A DNA stretch of 7,407 nucleotides from an uncultured Eubacteriales bacterium. GTDB lineage: Bacteria; Bacillota; Clostridia; Christensenellales; Pumilibacteraceae. The position numbers and the translations under genes are program-made. Below the pieces are notes generated by a model. The model ran no database searches. It was not told the DNA's origin and worked only from the letters and a program-made list of their open reading frames with translations. Below are positions 1-7,122 of the stretch, piece after piece; positions within the stretch are counted from its first letter, which is position 1, and each line of letters begins with the position of its first letter. The stretch spans positions 1 to 7,407 of the forward strand of contig USBU01000054.1 of assembly GCA_900553005.1 (NCBI GenBank), written 5' to 3'.

Positions 1-47
1 TACACCTATTAAAGTCGTCGGCAGCGTCAGATGTGTATAAGAGACAG
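1..47 (+). other. Untrimmed Illumina Nextera (Tn5) adapter, not genomic
   Basis: Bases 15-47 match the 33-nt Nextera Read 1 transposase adapter, ending in the 19-nt Tn5 mosaic end (29-47, AGATGTGTATAAGAGACAG). Bases 1-5 (TACAC) match the end of the P5 oligonucleotide. Bases 6-14 (CTATTAAAG) sit where the i5 index belongs and look like an 8-nt index with one extra A. The order P5 tail, index, Read 1, insert is that of a sequencing library molecule. Translated from base 31, the mosaic end gives MCIRDS, a recurrent artefact at the start of database proteins. The organism's own sequence therefore starts at about base 48, and this is the physical end of an assembled contig. Confidence 0.97.
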
Positions 48-48
48 C

Positions 49-402
49 AACAATACAATCATTATATTTGACCGTATACGCGAGAACATTAAGTTCTATA
101 CTAACAAGAGGATAGACGGAAAGCTTGTAAAGCCTGCTTATATCGCCAATAAATCCGTCCAGGAAACTATTTGGCGCACGATAAACACGACGCTTACGAC
201 GCTGATAATGATAGCTATGGTTGCCATAATAGGCGTTCGTGATATTCAGATTTTCGCGTTGCCTATCATTTTCGGTCTGCTTGCCGGTACGTATTCGTCG
301 GTATTTTTGGCTCCTACGATATGGGCAATGCTGGCAAAAAGCTTCCCCGGTACAATAAAAGCACCGAAGGCAAAACGCACTGCGGCAAAGGCCGGCAAAT
401 AA
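49..402 (+). CDS. secF: Protein translocase subunit SecF, C-terminal fragment (5' end missing)
   Basis: SecF, with SecD, is the membrane partner of SecYEG that uses the proton gradient to help complete protein export. Only the last 117 residues are present because the contig begins inside the gene. The fragment opens with NNTIIIFDRIREN, the conserved SecF signature usually seen as INDTIVVFDRIREN. It continues with a hinge ending in QETIWRTINTTLTTL, a hydrophobic helix at about residues 48-63, and a second membrane stretch at about 68-96 holding the conserved GTYSSVF motif. A short basic Lys/Ala-rich tail (about 104-117) should be cytoplasmic. The preceding codon (46-48) straddles the adapter junction, so the Ser it encodes is not native; the family usually has Ile there. 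Whether the gene is a separate secF or the SecF half of a fused secDF cannot be told. A terminator follows 8 bases after the stop. Confidence 0.93.
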   Translation, partial: NNTIIIFDRIRENIKFYTNKRIDGKLVKPAYIANKSVQETIWRTINTTLTTLIMIAMVAIIGVRDIQIFALPIIFGLLAGTYSSVFLAPTIWAMLAKSFPGTIKAPKAKRTAAKAGK

Positions 403-410
403 AAGTACTG

Positions 411-443
411 AATAAGCCTTCGATTATGCGAAGGCTTATTTTT
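411..443 (+). terminator. Rho-independent terminator after secF
   Basis: A perfect 12-bp inverted repeat, AATAAGCCTTCG (411-422) and CGAAGGCTTATT (429-440), encloses a 6-nt loop, ATTATG. The right arm runs directly into more T residues (439-443 is TTTTT). The AAT at the outer end of the left arm opposes the T-tract, so the hairpin is partly bidirectional in form, but no gene approaches on the minus strand. It marks the end of the secDF transcription unit and separates it from recJ. Confidence 0.92.
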
Positions 444-510
444 GTATATTGCCGGAGCCGGCATGCGCTTTCAAGCGATTTTAAAAGCGGAGTAAATTTT
501 CGGAGTATAT

Positions 511-2862
511 ATGAACGTCAGCGTAAATATCAAAAATCAAATATCGATTGACGCCGAAAAAGCGGAGCAGCTCAGCGCAAAACTCGGCCTTAACCGCAAA
601 CTTACCGAGCTTTTGATTCTGCGCGGAATTGACAGCGAAGACGCTATGCGGAAATTTCTGTATCCGGACAAGGCGATGTTTCACGATCCTTTTTCCATGA
701 AGGGTATGCGCGAGGCTGTCGAGAGAATCGAACAGGCCGTTAATGGGAAGGAAACAGTCGTTATTTACGGCGATTATGACGCCGACGGAGTATGTGCAGC
801 GGCAATTCTTGCGCTTTATCTTTCATGCCGCGGACTTGAGGTCTATGTGCATATTCCTAATCGCGTCGGTGACGGCTATGGTTTAAATAACGATTCGCTT
901 GAAAAGATAATATCCGCGCATATGCCGGATCTCATAATTACGTGCGACTGTGGTATTTCCGGAGCCGAAGAGGTAAGATTTGCTTTAGAGCTTGGCGTCG
1001 ATATGATTATTACGGATCATCACGAGGTATCGGGAGAAATTCCGGAATGTATCGTGGTAAATCCGAAGCAGGAGGACTGCGGGTATCCTTTTAATATGCT
1101 TTGCGGAGCCGGAGTAGCTCTTAAGCTGGTTGAGGCTTTGGGCAGCCGTGACGAAATGCTTGAATACACCGATCTTGCATGCGTGGCGACAATTGCCGAT
1201 CTTGTTCCTTTGAGCGATGAAAATCGACTTATCGTACAGTTCGGACTGGAACGCATCAACAAGAGAAGAAACCTGGGACTTGCGATGCTGTTTGACGAAC
1301 TCGGCTTGGATACGGTAACCAGCGGCGATATTGCCTATAAGGCGGCGCCGCGCATAAATGCAGCCGGACGGATGGGGGACGCTTACCGTGCTTTTGAGCT
1401 GCTGACCGTTACGGACGTCGGAAAAATAAAAAACATAATAGACGAAATAACCGAGGATAATGCGCGTCGCAAGGAAATGTGCGACGAGATGTATTCTGAG
1501 GCCGTGGGCGATATAGCGTTTGAAAATCTTATCGATAACCGCGCTATCGTGCTCAGTCATCCGTCCTGGGAAAAGGGTATTACCGGTATTCTTGCGGCTC
1601 GTCTTGCGGGAGAATATAATCGTCCGGTTTTTATTATGGTGAGATCCGGCGACGATACCTTTAAGGGAACTTGCCGCAGTATAGACGGAATAAATATACA
1701 CGAGCTTCTTGTGTACTGTAAAGACATATTGCTGGAGTTCGGCGGTCATTCTCAGGCGGCCGGTTTTTCGATTCGTCCCGACAGAATAGATGAATTTAAA
1801 TCTGCGGTCAACGAATATCTTTCGTCTTATCCCGACGAATATTTTACGCCGAAAATTGCTTACGATATGGAAATTTCGGCGAACGACGTTAAATATGATT
1901 TTGTAAAATCTCTTGAATTGCTTGAACCTACCGGAAACGGTAATTTGCGTCCGCTATTTAAAATGGAAATAGAGGATATGAAGGTAGCTGCGTGTAAAAA
2001 CAATCAATCGCACATGTCAATGATACTCGATTCCGGCTTTCAGATTTTTGCTTTCAATTATGCTAAATTGTCCTATCAGCTTCTGTCTCCTGGGAAAAAG
2101 ACAATTGTTGCGGAGCTTCAGACAAGCAATTACGGCGGACGGCAGATCAAGGGAATCATGCGCTGCTGCGCGCCTTCGGAACTATACATAAACGATTCGA
2201 TCTGCGACGGATTTGAGTACGGACTTATTAAATTTCTTCCTAAGGATAAATGCCAATATTCGCTTTATTCAGCGGAGGATTTAAAGGAGCTGACTCGCGA
2301 TTTTTACGGTACGCTCGTTATAGCATCCGACAGAAGGAGCTATGAAGAGTATTCCGAAAAATTTGATAAGCCTGCGTTTCGTGAGTTTATGTATGCGACT
2401 TCGCGTAATAATTTTTCCAGAGTTATCGTTGCGCCGTCCTTTACCGACGGAAATCTGTGTTTATCGAATTACCGACGGATTATTTTCCTGCGCGCCCCGT
2501 TGAATAACGGCGTGGTGGCGTATTTAAATTCGGTGACCAAAGCGGAAATTCTGCTTCCTAAGGAGGCGGAAAACAGTTACGACGTAAGCGCAGACCGCTC
2601 CGTATTTGCAGCTTATTTCGAGTGTATGAAGGCTGCCGGAAACGTTCAGTCCGCCAGCTTGAACGGTTATTTCCGTGTGCTGAAAAAATTAAATCCGTCT
2701 TTAAATCTTCATCAATTTATGTTTTGTATTCAGGTATTCGAGGAGCTGAAATTTATAAATATCGAGGAAAATCCCTTTTCCGTTTCCTTTAATAAGGGCA
2801 TAAGAGCGGATTTAAACACTTCGGAAATTTATTCGTTTATCAAGGAGAAATTGAAGGCTTAA
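511..2862 (+). CDS. recJ: Single-stranded-DNA-specific 5'-3' exonuclease RecJ
   Basis: RecJ degrades single-stranded DNA 5' to 3' in recombinational repair and mismatch repair. The 783-residue length fits Firmicutes RecJ proteins, which are longer than the E. coli enzyme. DHH-domain metal motifs are intact: YGDYDADGV (86-94), CDCG (145-148), TDHH (168-171), CGAG (198-201) and ADLVPL (229-234). RINAAGRMGDA follows at 281-291. The DHHA1 domain carries GGHSQAAG (411-418), and an OB-fold DNA-binding domain spans about 469-556. Residues about 560-783 form the poorly conserved RecJ C-terminal extension typical of Firmicutes, ending in a helical, winged-helix-like stretch. One small oddity is GNGNLRP at 475-481, where relatives usually have GxGNPxP. 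The ATG at 511 is preceded by GGAG (502-505) with 5-nt spacing. No clear promoter was seen between the secF terminator and this start. Confidence 0.97.
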   Translation: MNVSVNIKNQISIDAEKAEQLSAKLGLNRKLTELLILRGIDSEDAMRKFLYPDKAMFHDPFSMKGMREAVERIEQAVNGKETVVIYGDYDADGVCAAAILALYLSCRGLEVYVHIPNRVGDGYGLNNDSLEKIISAHMPDLIITCDCGISGAEEVRFALELGVDMIITDHHEVSGEIPECIVVNPKQEDCGYPFNMLCGAGVALKLVEALGSRDEMLEYTDLACVATIADLVPLSDENRLIVQFGLERINKRRNLGLAMLFDELGLDTVTSGDIAYKAAPRINAAGRMGDAYRAFELLTVTDVGKIKNIIDEITEDNARRKEMCDEMYSEAVGDIAFENLIDNRAIVLSHPSWEKGITGILAARLAGEYNRPVFIMVRSGDDTFKGTCRSIDGINIHELLVYCKDILLEFGGHSQAAGFSIRPDRIDEFKSAVNEYLSSYPDEYFTPKIAYDMEISANDVKYDFVKSLELLEPTGNGNLRPLFKMEIEDMKVAACKNNQSHMSMILDSGFQIFAFNYAKLSYQLLSPGKKTIVAELQTSNYGGRQIKGIMRCCAPSELYINDSICDGFEYGLIKFLPKDKCQYSLYSAEDLKELTRDFYGTLVIASDRRSYEEYSEKFDKPAFREFMYATSRNNFSRVIVAPSFTDGNLCLSNYRRIIFLRAPLNNGVVAYLNSVTKAEILLPKEAENSYDVSADRSVFAAYFECMKAAGNVQSASLNGYFRVLKKLNPSLNLHQFMFCIQVFEELKFINIEENPFSVSFNKGIRADLNTSEIYSFIKEKLKA

Positions 2863-5001
2863 ATGCAGCAGTTGAGGGAAAAATTTGAATTGTTGTTTAG
2901 TCCTCAGCAGACCGAGCTGCTGAACAAGGCTATGGATTACGCTGCGGAAATGCACGCCAACCAATTCCGCGAATCGGGAGAGCCGTATATTACTCATCCG
3001 ATCGCCGTAGCAAATATTCTTTTCGACCTGGGGCTTGATTACAGCACCATTGCCGCAGCTCTTCTTCACGATTGCGTGGAGGATACGCCCGCTACTGAAG
3101 AGGAAATAAAAAAATTGTTCGGTGAGGAAATTGCCGGGCTTGTTTCCGGCGTTACAAAGCTTGATAAAATTGCTTTTAAGTCCAAGGAAGAGGAGCAGGC
3201 TGAAAATTTTCGCCGGATGTTTTTTGCAATGGCAAAGGATATTCGTGTTATTATCATAAAGCTGGCCGACAGACTTCATAATATGCGCACTATTTCTTCG
3301 CTGAGTGAGGAGCGGCAAAAGGCCATGGCGCGCGAAACGTTGGAAATTTTTGCTCCGCTTGCGTCACGTTTGGGATTAAGCTATCTGAAATGCGAACTGG
3401 AGGATTTATGTCTTAAAGTGCTGGAGCCTGCGGTATATGATTCGCTTGTGGGAGAAATCGCTCTGAAGCGCGCAGAGCGTCAGGAACTGGTAAATTATAT
3501 TTGCGCAAGGCTGACGTCATTGCTTACTGAGCTTAATATCAAAGGCGAGGTAAGCGGACGTCCTAAGCATTTTTACAGCATTTATAAAAAAATGAAAAAC
3601 AATAACCGTACCTTCGATCAGATTTACGATCTGACAGCGGTTCGCGTTATTGTGGAAAACGTCAAGGATTGCTACGAAGTGCTGGGTATGATTCATACTA
3701 TGTGGAAGCCTATACCCGGAAGGTTTAAAGATTATATCGCGGTCCCCAAACCCAATAATTATCAATCCTTGCATACGACCGTTATGACTACCTACGGTAT
3801 GCCGTTTGAAATACAGATACGCACATACGAAATGCATAAAATTGCAGAATATGGAATTGCGGCTCATTGGAAATATAAGGAAAACCGCGGAGCTGCCGCC
3901 AACGAGCTGGATGAAAAATTGGAATGGCTTAGAGGGGTAATGGACGTTGAAAGCCAGACTTCCAGTCCGCAGGAGTTTTATGAGTCGCTTAAATTCGACC
4001 TTTATAGCGGGCAGGTCTTTGTATTTACGCCTAAAGGCGACGTCGTAACTCTTGCCGAGGGCGCGACTCCCGTCGATTTTGCTTATTACGTGCATAGCGC
4101 AATAGGAAACAAATGCGTAGGCGCAAAAATAAATAATAAAATTGTCCCGCTTGAAACAAAGCTTAATACCGGCGATTATGTCGAAATCATTACGTCAAAC
4201 CTTTCCAAGGGACCTAGCCGCGACTGGCTTAGATTTGTAAAGACTTCTCAGGCAAAATCAAAAATCAAAGCCTTCTTTAAAAAGGAGCTTAAAGAAGACA
4301 ATATAAAGCGCGGCAAAGATATGCTGGAGAAGGAAGCAAAGATACGCGGATATGTTTTGGGTAATCTTATGGTGCCCAAGTGGCTGGACGTCATTATGCA
4401 GAGATATTCCATTTCGTCTTTGGACGATCTTTACGCTTCCGTTGGCTACGGCGGCTTTACGGTCAATCAGATACTGTCTAAGCTTATAGATTTCTATAAA
4501 AAGGAAGAGCGCGCAAAAGCGCCGGTTAAGACTAACAGTTCTGCGAGAATGCTTTCTTCCGGGGGCGTTATAGTAAAAGGCCACGACGATTTGCTTGTGC
4601 GCATATCTAAGTGCTGTAATCCCGTGCCTGGCGACGATATAGTCGGATTTATTTCTAGAGGGCGAGGAGTTGCAATACATCGCAAAAGCTGTCCTAATCT
4701 GAAAAATATTGAGGATTTCAGGCTGATAGAAGCGCATTGGGCGGATGCGGCAAACGCTCCGTTTGCAGTAGCTATGCAGATAGAGGCCAAAAACGGTAAC
4801 GGTTTGCTGGCAAGAATTACGGCTTTGATAAGCGAAATGAAGCTTACCATAACCAATCTCAATGCGCGCGTTGATAAGGCTGATAACGCTATAATAAATT
4901 TATCGGTTACAGTGGGCAGTATTTCGGAATTTGACGGCATTGTTAACAAAATTCAATCGCTTCCCGATGTTGAAAAGGTATTCAGGAGTAATCTTAATTG
5001 A
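2863..5001 (+). CDS. relA: Bifunctional (p)ppGpp synthetase/hydrolase, Rel (RelA/SpoT family)
   Basis: Rel makes and degrades (p)ppGpp, the stringent-response alarmone, in the cytoplasm at the ribosome. At 712 residues it is a full-length long RSH protein (B. subtilis Rel is about 734). The hydrolase HD domain is intact, with H45, H69-D70 and E73-D74 in LLHDCVEDT, and DRLHNMRT at 136-143. The synthetase domain has GRPKHFYSIYKKM (232-244), YDLTAVRV (255-262), GRFKDYIAVPKPN (286-298) and QSLHTTV (301-307). RFKD is the basic RXKD form typical of bifunctional Rel/SpoT rather than the acidic EXDD of proteobacterial RelA. A TGS domain lies at about 383-445, a helical region follows, then the zinc-finger-type segment KCCNPVPGDD (583-592) with H606 and C610, and a C-terminal ACT domain at about 635-708. 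The ATG directly follows the recJ stop with no gap; GAAGG (2853-2857) serves as SD. Both active centres look functional. Confidence 0.97.
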   Translation: MQQLREKFELLFSPQQTELLNKAMDYAAEMHANQFRESGEPYITHPIAVANILFDLGLDYSTIAAALLHDCVEDTPATEEEIKKLFGEEIAGLVSGVTKLDKIAFKSKEEEQAENFRRMFFAMAKDIRVIIIKLADRLHNMRTISSLSEERQKAMARETLEIFAPLASRLGLSYLKCELEDLCLKVLEPAVYDSLVGEIALKRAERQELVNYICARLTSLLTELNIKGEVSGRPKHFYSIYKKMKNNNRTFDQIYDLTAVRVIVENVKDCYEVLGMIHTMWKPIPGRFKDYIAVPKPNNYQSLHTTVMTTYGMPFEIQIRTYEMHKIAEYGIAAHWKYKENRGAAANELDEKLEWLRGVMDVESQTSSPQEFYESLKFDLYSGQVFVFTPKGDVVTLAEGATPVDFAYYVHSAIGNKCVGAKINNKIVPLETKLNTGDYVEIITSNLSKGPSRDWLRFVKTSQAKSKIKAFFKKELKEDNIKRGKDMLEKEAKIRGYVLGNLMVPKWLDVIMQRYSISSLDDLYASVGYGGFTVNQILSKLIDFYKKEERAKAPVKTNSSARMLSSGGVIVKGHDDLLVRISKCCNPVPGDDIVGFISRGRGVAIHRKSCPNLKNIEDFRLIEAHWADAANAPFAVAMQIEAKNGNGLLARITALISEMKLTITNLNARVDKADNAIINLSVTVGSISEFDGIVNKIQSLPDVEKVFRSNLN

Positions 5002-5606
5002 TGAAAATTATAAGGCAGACGGCCGGAATAGCCGCTACCAACAGCTATATTCTGTGTTCTGAAAACGGCGGCTGCGCGGTAGTAGATCCGGGCGATGACG
5101 CGTCGGGACTTAAGAAAATCATAAACGATAACGGTTGGAAATGCACGGCTGTTCTCTTGACGCACGCGCATTTTGATCACGCTGGTTCATGCTTTGAGTT
5201 TCAAAGTATGGGCGCAAAGATTTATATGCATGCTGCGGACATGCAGCTTATTGAAACCGACAAAAATCTTGCGCCTTTGTTCGGGAAAAAATTCCAGCGC
5301 TTTGTTTTGGATGTGGCGATAGACGACGGTGACGAAATTGAAATTTTAAATGAAAAGATTACCGTGCTTCATACGCCCGGACATACTGCCGGAAGCGTTT
5401 GTTATGTAGTAGAAAACGTTATTTTTTCCGGAGATACGCTTTTCCGCCTCTCAGTAGGGCGTACTGATTTTCCCACCGGAAGCATGAAAGAGCTTAATAC
5501 GTCCGTTAAAAGGTTATTAGCTCTGCCTGGCGATTATACTGTGTATCCGGGACACGGTGAAATTACTAATTTAGATTTTGAGCGGGCGAATAATCCGTAT
5601 GCTTGA
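5001..5606 (+). CDS. MBL-fold metallohydrolase, glyoxalase II-like (YqgX/YcbL type)
   Basis: A 201-residue cytoplasmic metallo-beta-lactamase-fold hydrolase without signal peptide. The full set of metal ligands is present: HAHFDH at 55-60 (H55, H57, D59, H60), H128 in HTPGHTAGS, D145 in FSGDTLF, and H185 in YPGHGE. GRTDFPTGS (153-161) is characteristic of the short, single-domain glyoxalase-II-like branch that includes B. subtilis YqgX and E. coli YcbL; those lack the C-terminal glutathione-binding domain of true GloB. The substrate is unknown; a thioester such as an S-acyl thiol is plausible from the family. The chosen ATG overlaps the rel TGA by one base (TGATG), which suggests translational coupling. 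A TTG at 4998 would add one residue and lies closer to the SD AGGAG (4984-4988; 9 versus 12 nt), so the start is uncertain by one codon. An MBL gene of this type beside rel and hemZ is common in Clostridia. Confidence 0.93.
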   Translation: MKIIRQTAGIAATNSYILCSENGGCAVVDPGDDASGLKKIINDNGWKCTAVLLTHAHFDHAGSCFEFQSMGAKIYMHAADMQLIETDKNLAPLFGKKFQRFVLDVAIDDGDEIEILNEKITVLHTPGHTAGSVCYVVENVIFSGDTLFRLSVGRTDFPTGSMKELNTSVKRLLALPGDYTVYPGHGEITNLDFERANNPYA

Positions 5607-7029
5607 ATTTAAAACGAACAGATCTGACATAGAAAGCGAGCTACTTGACGAAATAAAGCTGTTTTTTCCATATGCTGAAAATTGTGAAGTATCGGCGGAG
5701 CATATTTATTCGCAATCTGCCTGCGGCGGAAAAACCGAACTGACAAACGTCTTGATTTTAAACGGCAGGAAATATTCGTATCGCAGCGAGCTTCAGAGAG
5801 AATTGTCGGAGAGCGCAAAAAAGCGCCTCGATAAGCGCGAATGTAAGCTGTCGGTTTTCAAAGCGTTTTCGGATTTTACCGGAATCAAGCCACCGTGGGG
5901 AAGCTTGACGGGAATACGTCCGTCCAAGCTTGTTTACGATATGATGAACGAGGGGCTGTCGCTCAGTAAATGCGCCGATAAGCTATGCGAAAGATTTTGC
6001 GTGACTCCGCAAAAGGCCGAGCTGATTGTAGAAATAGTATCTAATCAGCGGGGCTTTTATATTGCGGACAGCGACTTGTTTAACTTATATATTCATATTC
6101 CGTTTTGTCCGACTAAATGTAATTACTGCTCTTTTACGACGGAGCTTGCGTCGAAATGCTCGGCCGTCATTCCGGTGTATCTCGACAAGCTGAAAGAGGA
6201 AATAACAGACGCGGTTAATACCGTTGAAAAATTGGGAAAGCTGCACTCTGTGTACGTCGGCGGAGGAACTCCGACGGTTTTGGAGGCGGAGCAATTATAT
6301 TCGCTTTTAGCTGATTTTCCGTTTCGAGACGTTGAATTTACGGTGGAAGCAGGAAGACCTGATTCGATTACCGATGAAAAGCTTGACGCAATTAAGCGGG
6401 CGGGCGCAAATCGTATATGCGTTAATCCGCAGACGCTCAACGACAGGACGCTTAAGGCAATCGGGCGGTCGCATACTGCCGAAGACTTTTATAGCAAATA
6501 CCGTTTGGCTGAAAAATACGGGTTTACAATCAACGTTGATTTGATAGCCGGACTTACAAACGAAACGCTTGACGATTTTATCGGGACGCTTGACGCTGCG
6601 GCGGCGCTTAATCCGGACAATATTACGGTTCATACGCTGTCCAGGAAGAACGGATCGGAGCTGAAGCAAACGGGGATTTATGATAACTGCTACGTACCTG
6701 CGATGACCGGGTATGCTTTGGAGAAGCTTGGAAAAAGCGGCTATATACCGTATTATCTATATAGGCAAAAACAAATGCTGGGCAATTTGGAAAACGTAGG
6801 CTATTGTAAACCCGGTAAGCAGTGTATAAACAACATTACCACCATGGAGGACTGTATGTCCGTGATTGCATGCGGCGCCGGTTCGATTACAAAGGCCGTT
6901 TCGCACGGAGAAAAACGAATTGCCCGTTTTGCGGATTTAAGAGACGTAAAGCTTTATATCGAGCGATTCGATGAAAAATCGGCAGAGAAGAGAAAATTCT
7001 GTCAAAAACAGTTTACAAAAATACTTTAA
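5599..7029 (+). CDS. hemZ: HemZ-type radical SAM protein (putative oxygen-independent coproporphyrinogen III dehydrogenase)
   Basis: A 476-residue radical-SAM enzyme of the HemN superfamily, HemZ branch. HemN-like members convert coproporphyrinogen III to protoporphyrinogen IX without oxygen; for HemZ the activity is assigned largely by similarity. The [4Fe-4S] motif is CPTKCNYC (C170, C174, C177) within LYIHIPFCPTKCNYCSF. SAM-binding GGGTPT lies at 221-226. HemZ-like features include VEAGRPDSIT (249-258), ICVNPQTLNDRTLKAIGRSHT (273-293), NVDLIAGL (312-319) and YYLYRQKQMLGNLENVGY (385-402). An N-terminal domain of about 160 residues precedes the radical-SAM core, as in B. subtilis HemZ (about 501 residues). 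The ATG at 5599 overlaps the end of the MBL gene by 8 bases; only a weak SD-like GAGCGGG (5580-5586) precedes it, so coupling to upstream translation is likely. No other haem gene is in view, so a role in haem synthesis is not supported by neighbours. The final codons contain the -35 box of the rpsO promoter. Confidence 0.92.
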   Translation: MLEFKTNRSDIESELLDEIKLFFPYAENCEVSAEHIYSQSACGGKTELTNVLILNGRKYSYRSELQRELSESAKKRLDKRECKLSVFKAFSDFTGIKPPWGSLTGIRPSKLVYDMMNEGLSLSKCADKLCERFCVTPQKAELIVEIVSNQRGFYIADSDLFNLYIHIPFCPTKCNYCSFTTELASKCSAVIPVYLDKLKEEITDAVNTVEKLGKLHSVYVGGGTPTVLEAEQLYSLLADFPFRDVEFTVEAGRPDSITDEKLDAIKRAGANRICVNPQTLNDRTLKAIGRSHTAEDFYSKYRLAEKYGFTINVDLIAGLTNETLDDFIGTLDAAAALNPDNITVHTLSRKNGSELKQTGIYDNCYVPAMTGYALEKLGKSGYIPYYLYRQKQMLGNLENVGYCKPGKQCINNITTMEDCMSVIACGAGSITKAVSHGEKRIARFADLRDVKLYIERFDEKSAEKRKFCQKQFTKIL

Positions 7030-7040
7030 GGTGATATACT
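7012..7040 (+). promoter_or_regulatory. Sigma-A-type promoter of rpsO with extended -10
   Basis: A -35 box TTTACA (7012-7017, 5 of 6 to TTGACA) and a -10 box TATACT (7035-7040, 5 of 6 to TATAAT) are separated by exactly 17 bp. The -10 is preceded by TGA, the TGn of an extended -10 element. Transcription should start near 7047. The -35 lies within the last codons of hemZ and the -10 just after its stop, so rpsO can be transcribed independently of the upstream run. No terminator separates hemZ from this promoter, so readthrough from hemZ is also possible. Confidence 0.82.
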
Positions 7041-7062
7041 TAACAAAGTACCTCGTTTCCAC

Positions 7063-7099
7063 AGGTTCGGGAATCTCCGTCCCGACACTTAGGTTCGGG
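7063..7099 (+). repeat. Direct repeat of AGGTTCGGG in the rpsO leader
   Basis: The 9-mer AGGTTCGGG occurs at 7063-7071 and again at 7091-7099, 28 bases apart. Both copies can pair with the single TCCCGA segment (7080-7085) lying between them, the first through TCGGGA and the second through TCGGGG (one G-U pair). The copies are therefore competing partners in two mutually exclusive hairpins. Confidence 0.8.
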
Positions 7100-7117
7100 G
7101 CGAATAAATTATTTCAT

Positions 7118-7122
7118 GGAGG
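7118..7122 (+). promoter_or_regulatory. Shine-Dalgarno sequence of rpsO (GGAGG)
   Basis: A strong GGAGG lies 8 nt before the ATG at 7131 and fixes the rpsO start there. An in-frame ATG at 7116 overlaps this SD and has none of its own, so it is not the start. The site is also the partner of the leader loop at 7073-7079. Confidence 0.92.

Noticed and set aside
31..402. A complete 123-residue protein starting MCIRDS
   Set aside because: The first residues come from the Tn5 mosaic end of a sequencing adapter; only 49-402 is genomic and it is a SecF fragment lacking its start.
451..466. GCCGGAGCCGGCATGC as a possible operator or hairpin before recJ
   Set aside because: The self-complementary pieces (GCCGGC, GCATGC) are short and overlapping, with no strong stem and no promoter beside them.
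985..1749. A 254-residue open frame on the minus strand inside recJ
   Set aside because: It lies opposite a well-conserved RecJ frame including catalytic motifs, shows no recognisable domain, and is best explained as an antisense shadow.
3517..4095. A 192-residue minus-strand open frame inside rel
   Set aside because: It is antisense to the Rel synthetase and TGS domains and has no family resemblance; the minus-strand frames at 4258-4737 and 4494-4949 are rejected for the same reason.
5578..5598. Upstream TTG start for hemZ, adding seven residues
   Set aside because: It has no SD and would deepen the overlap with the MBL gene; the ATG at 5599 begins a more family-like N-terminus.
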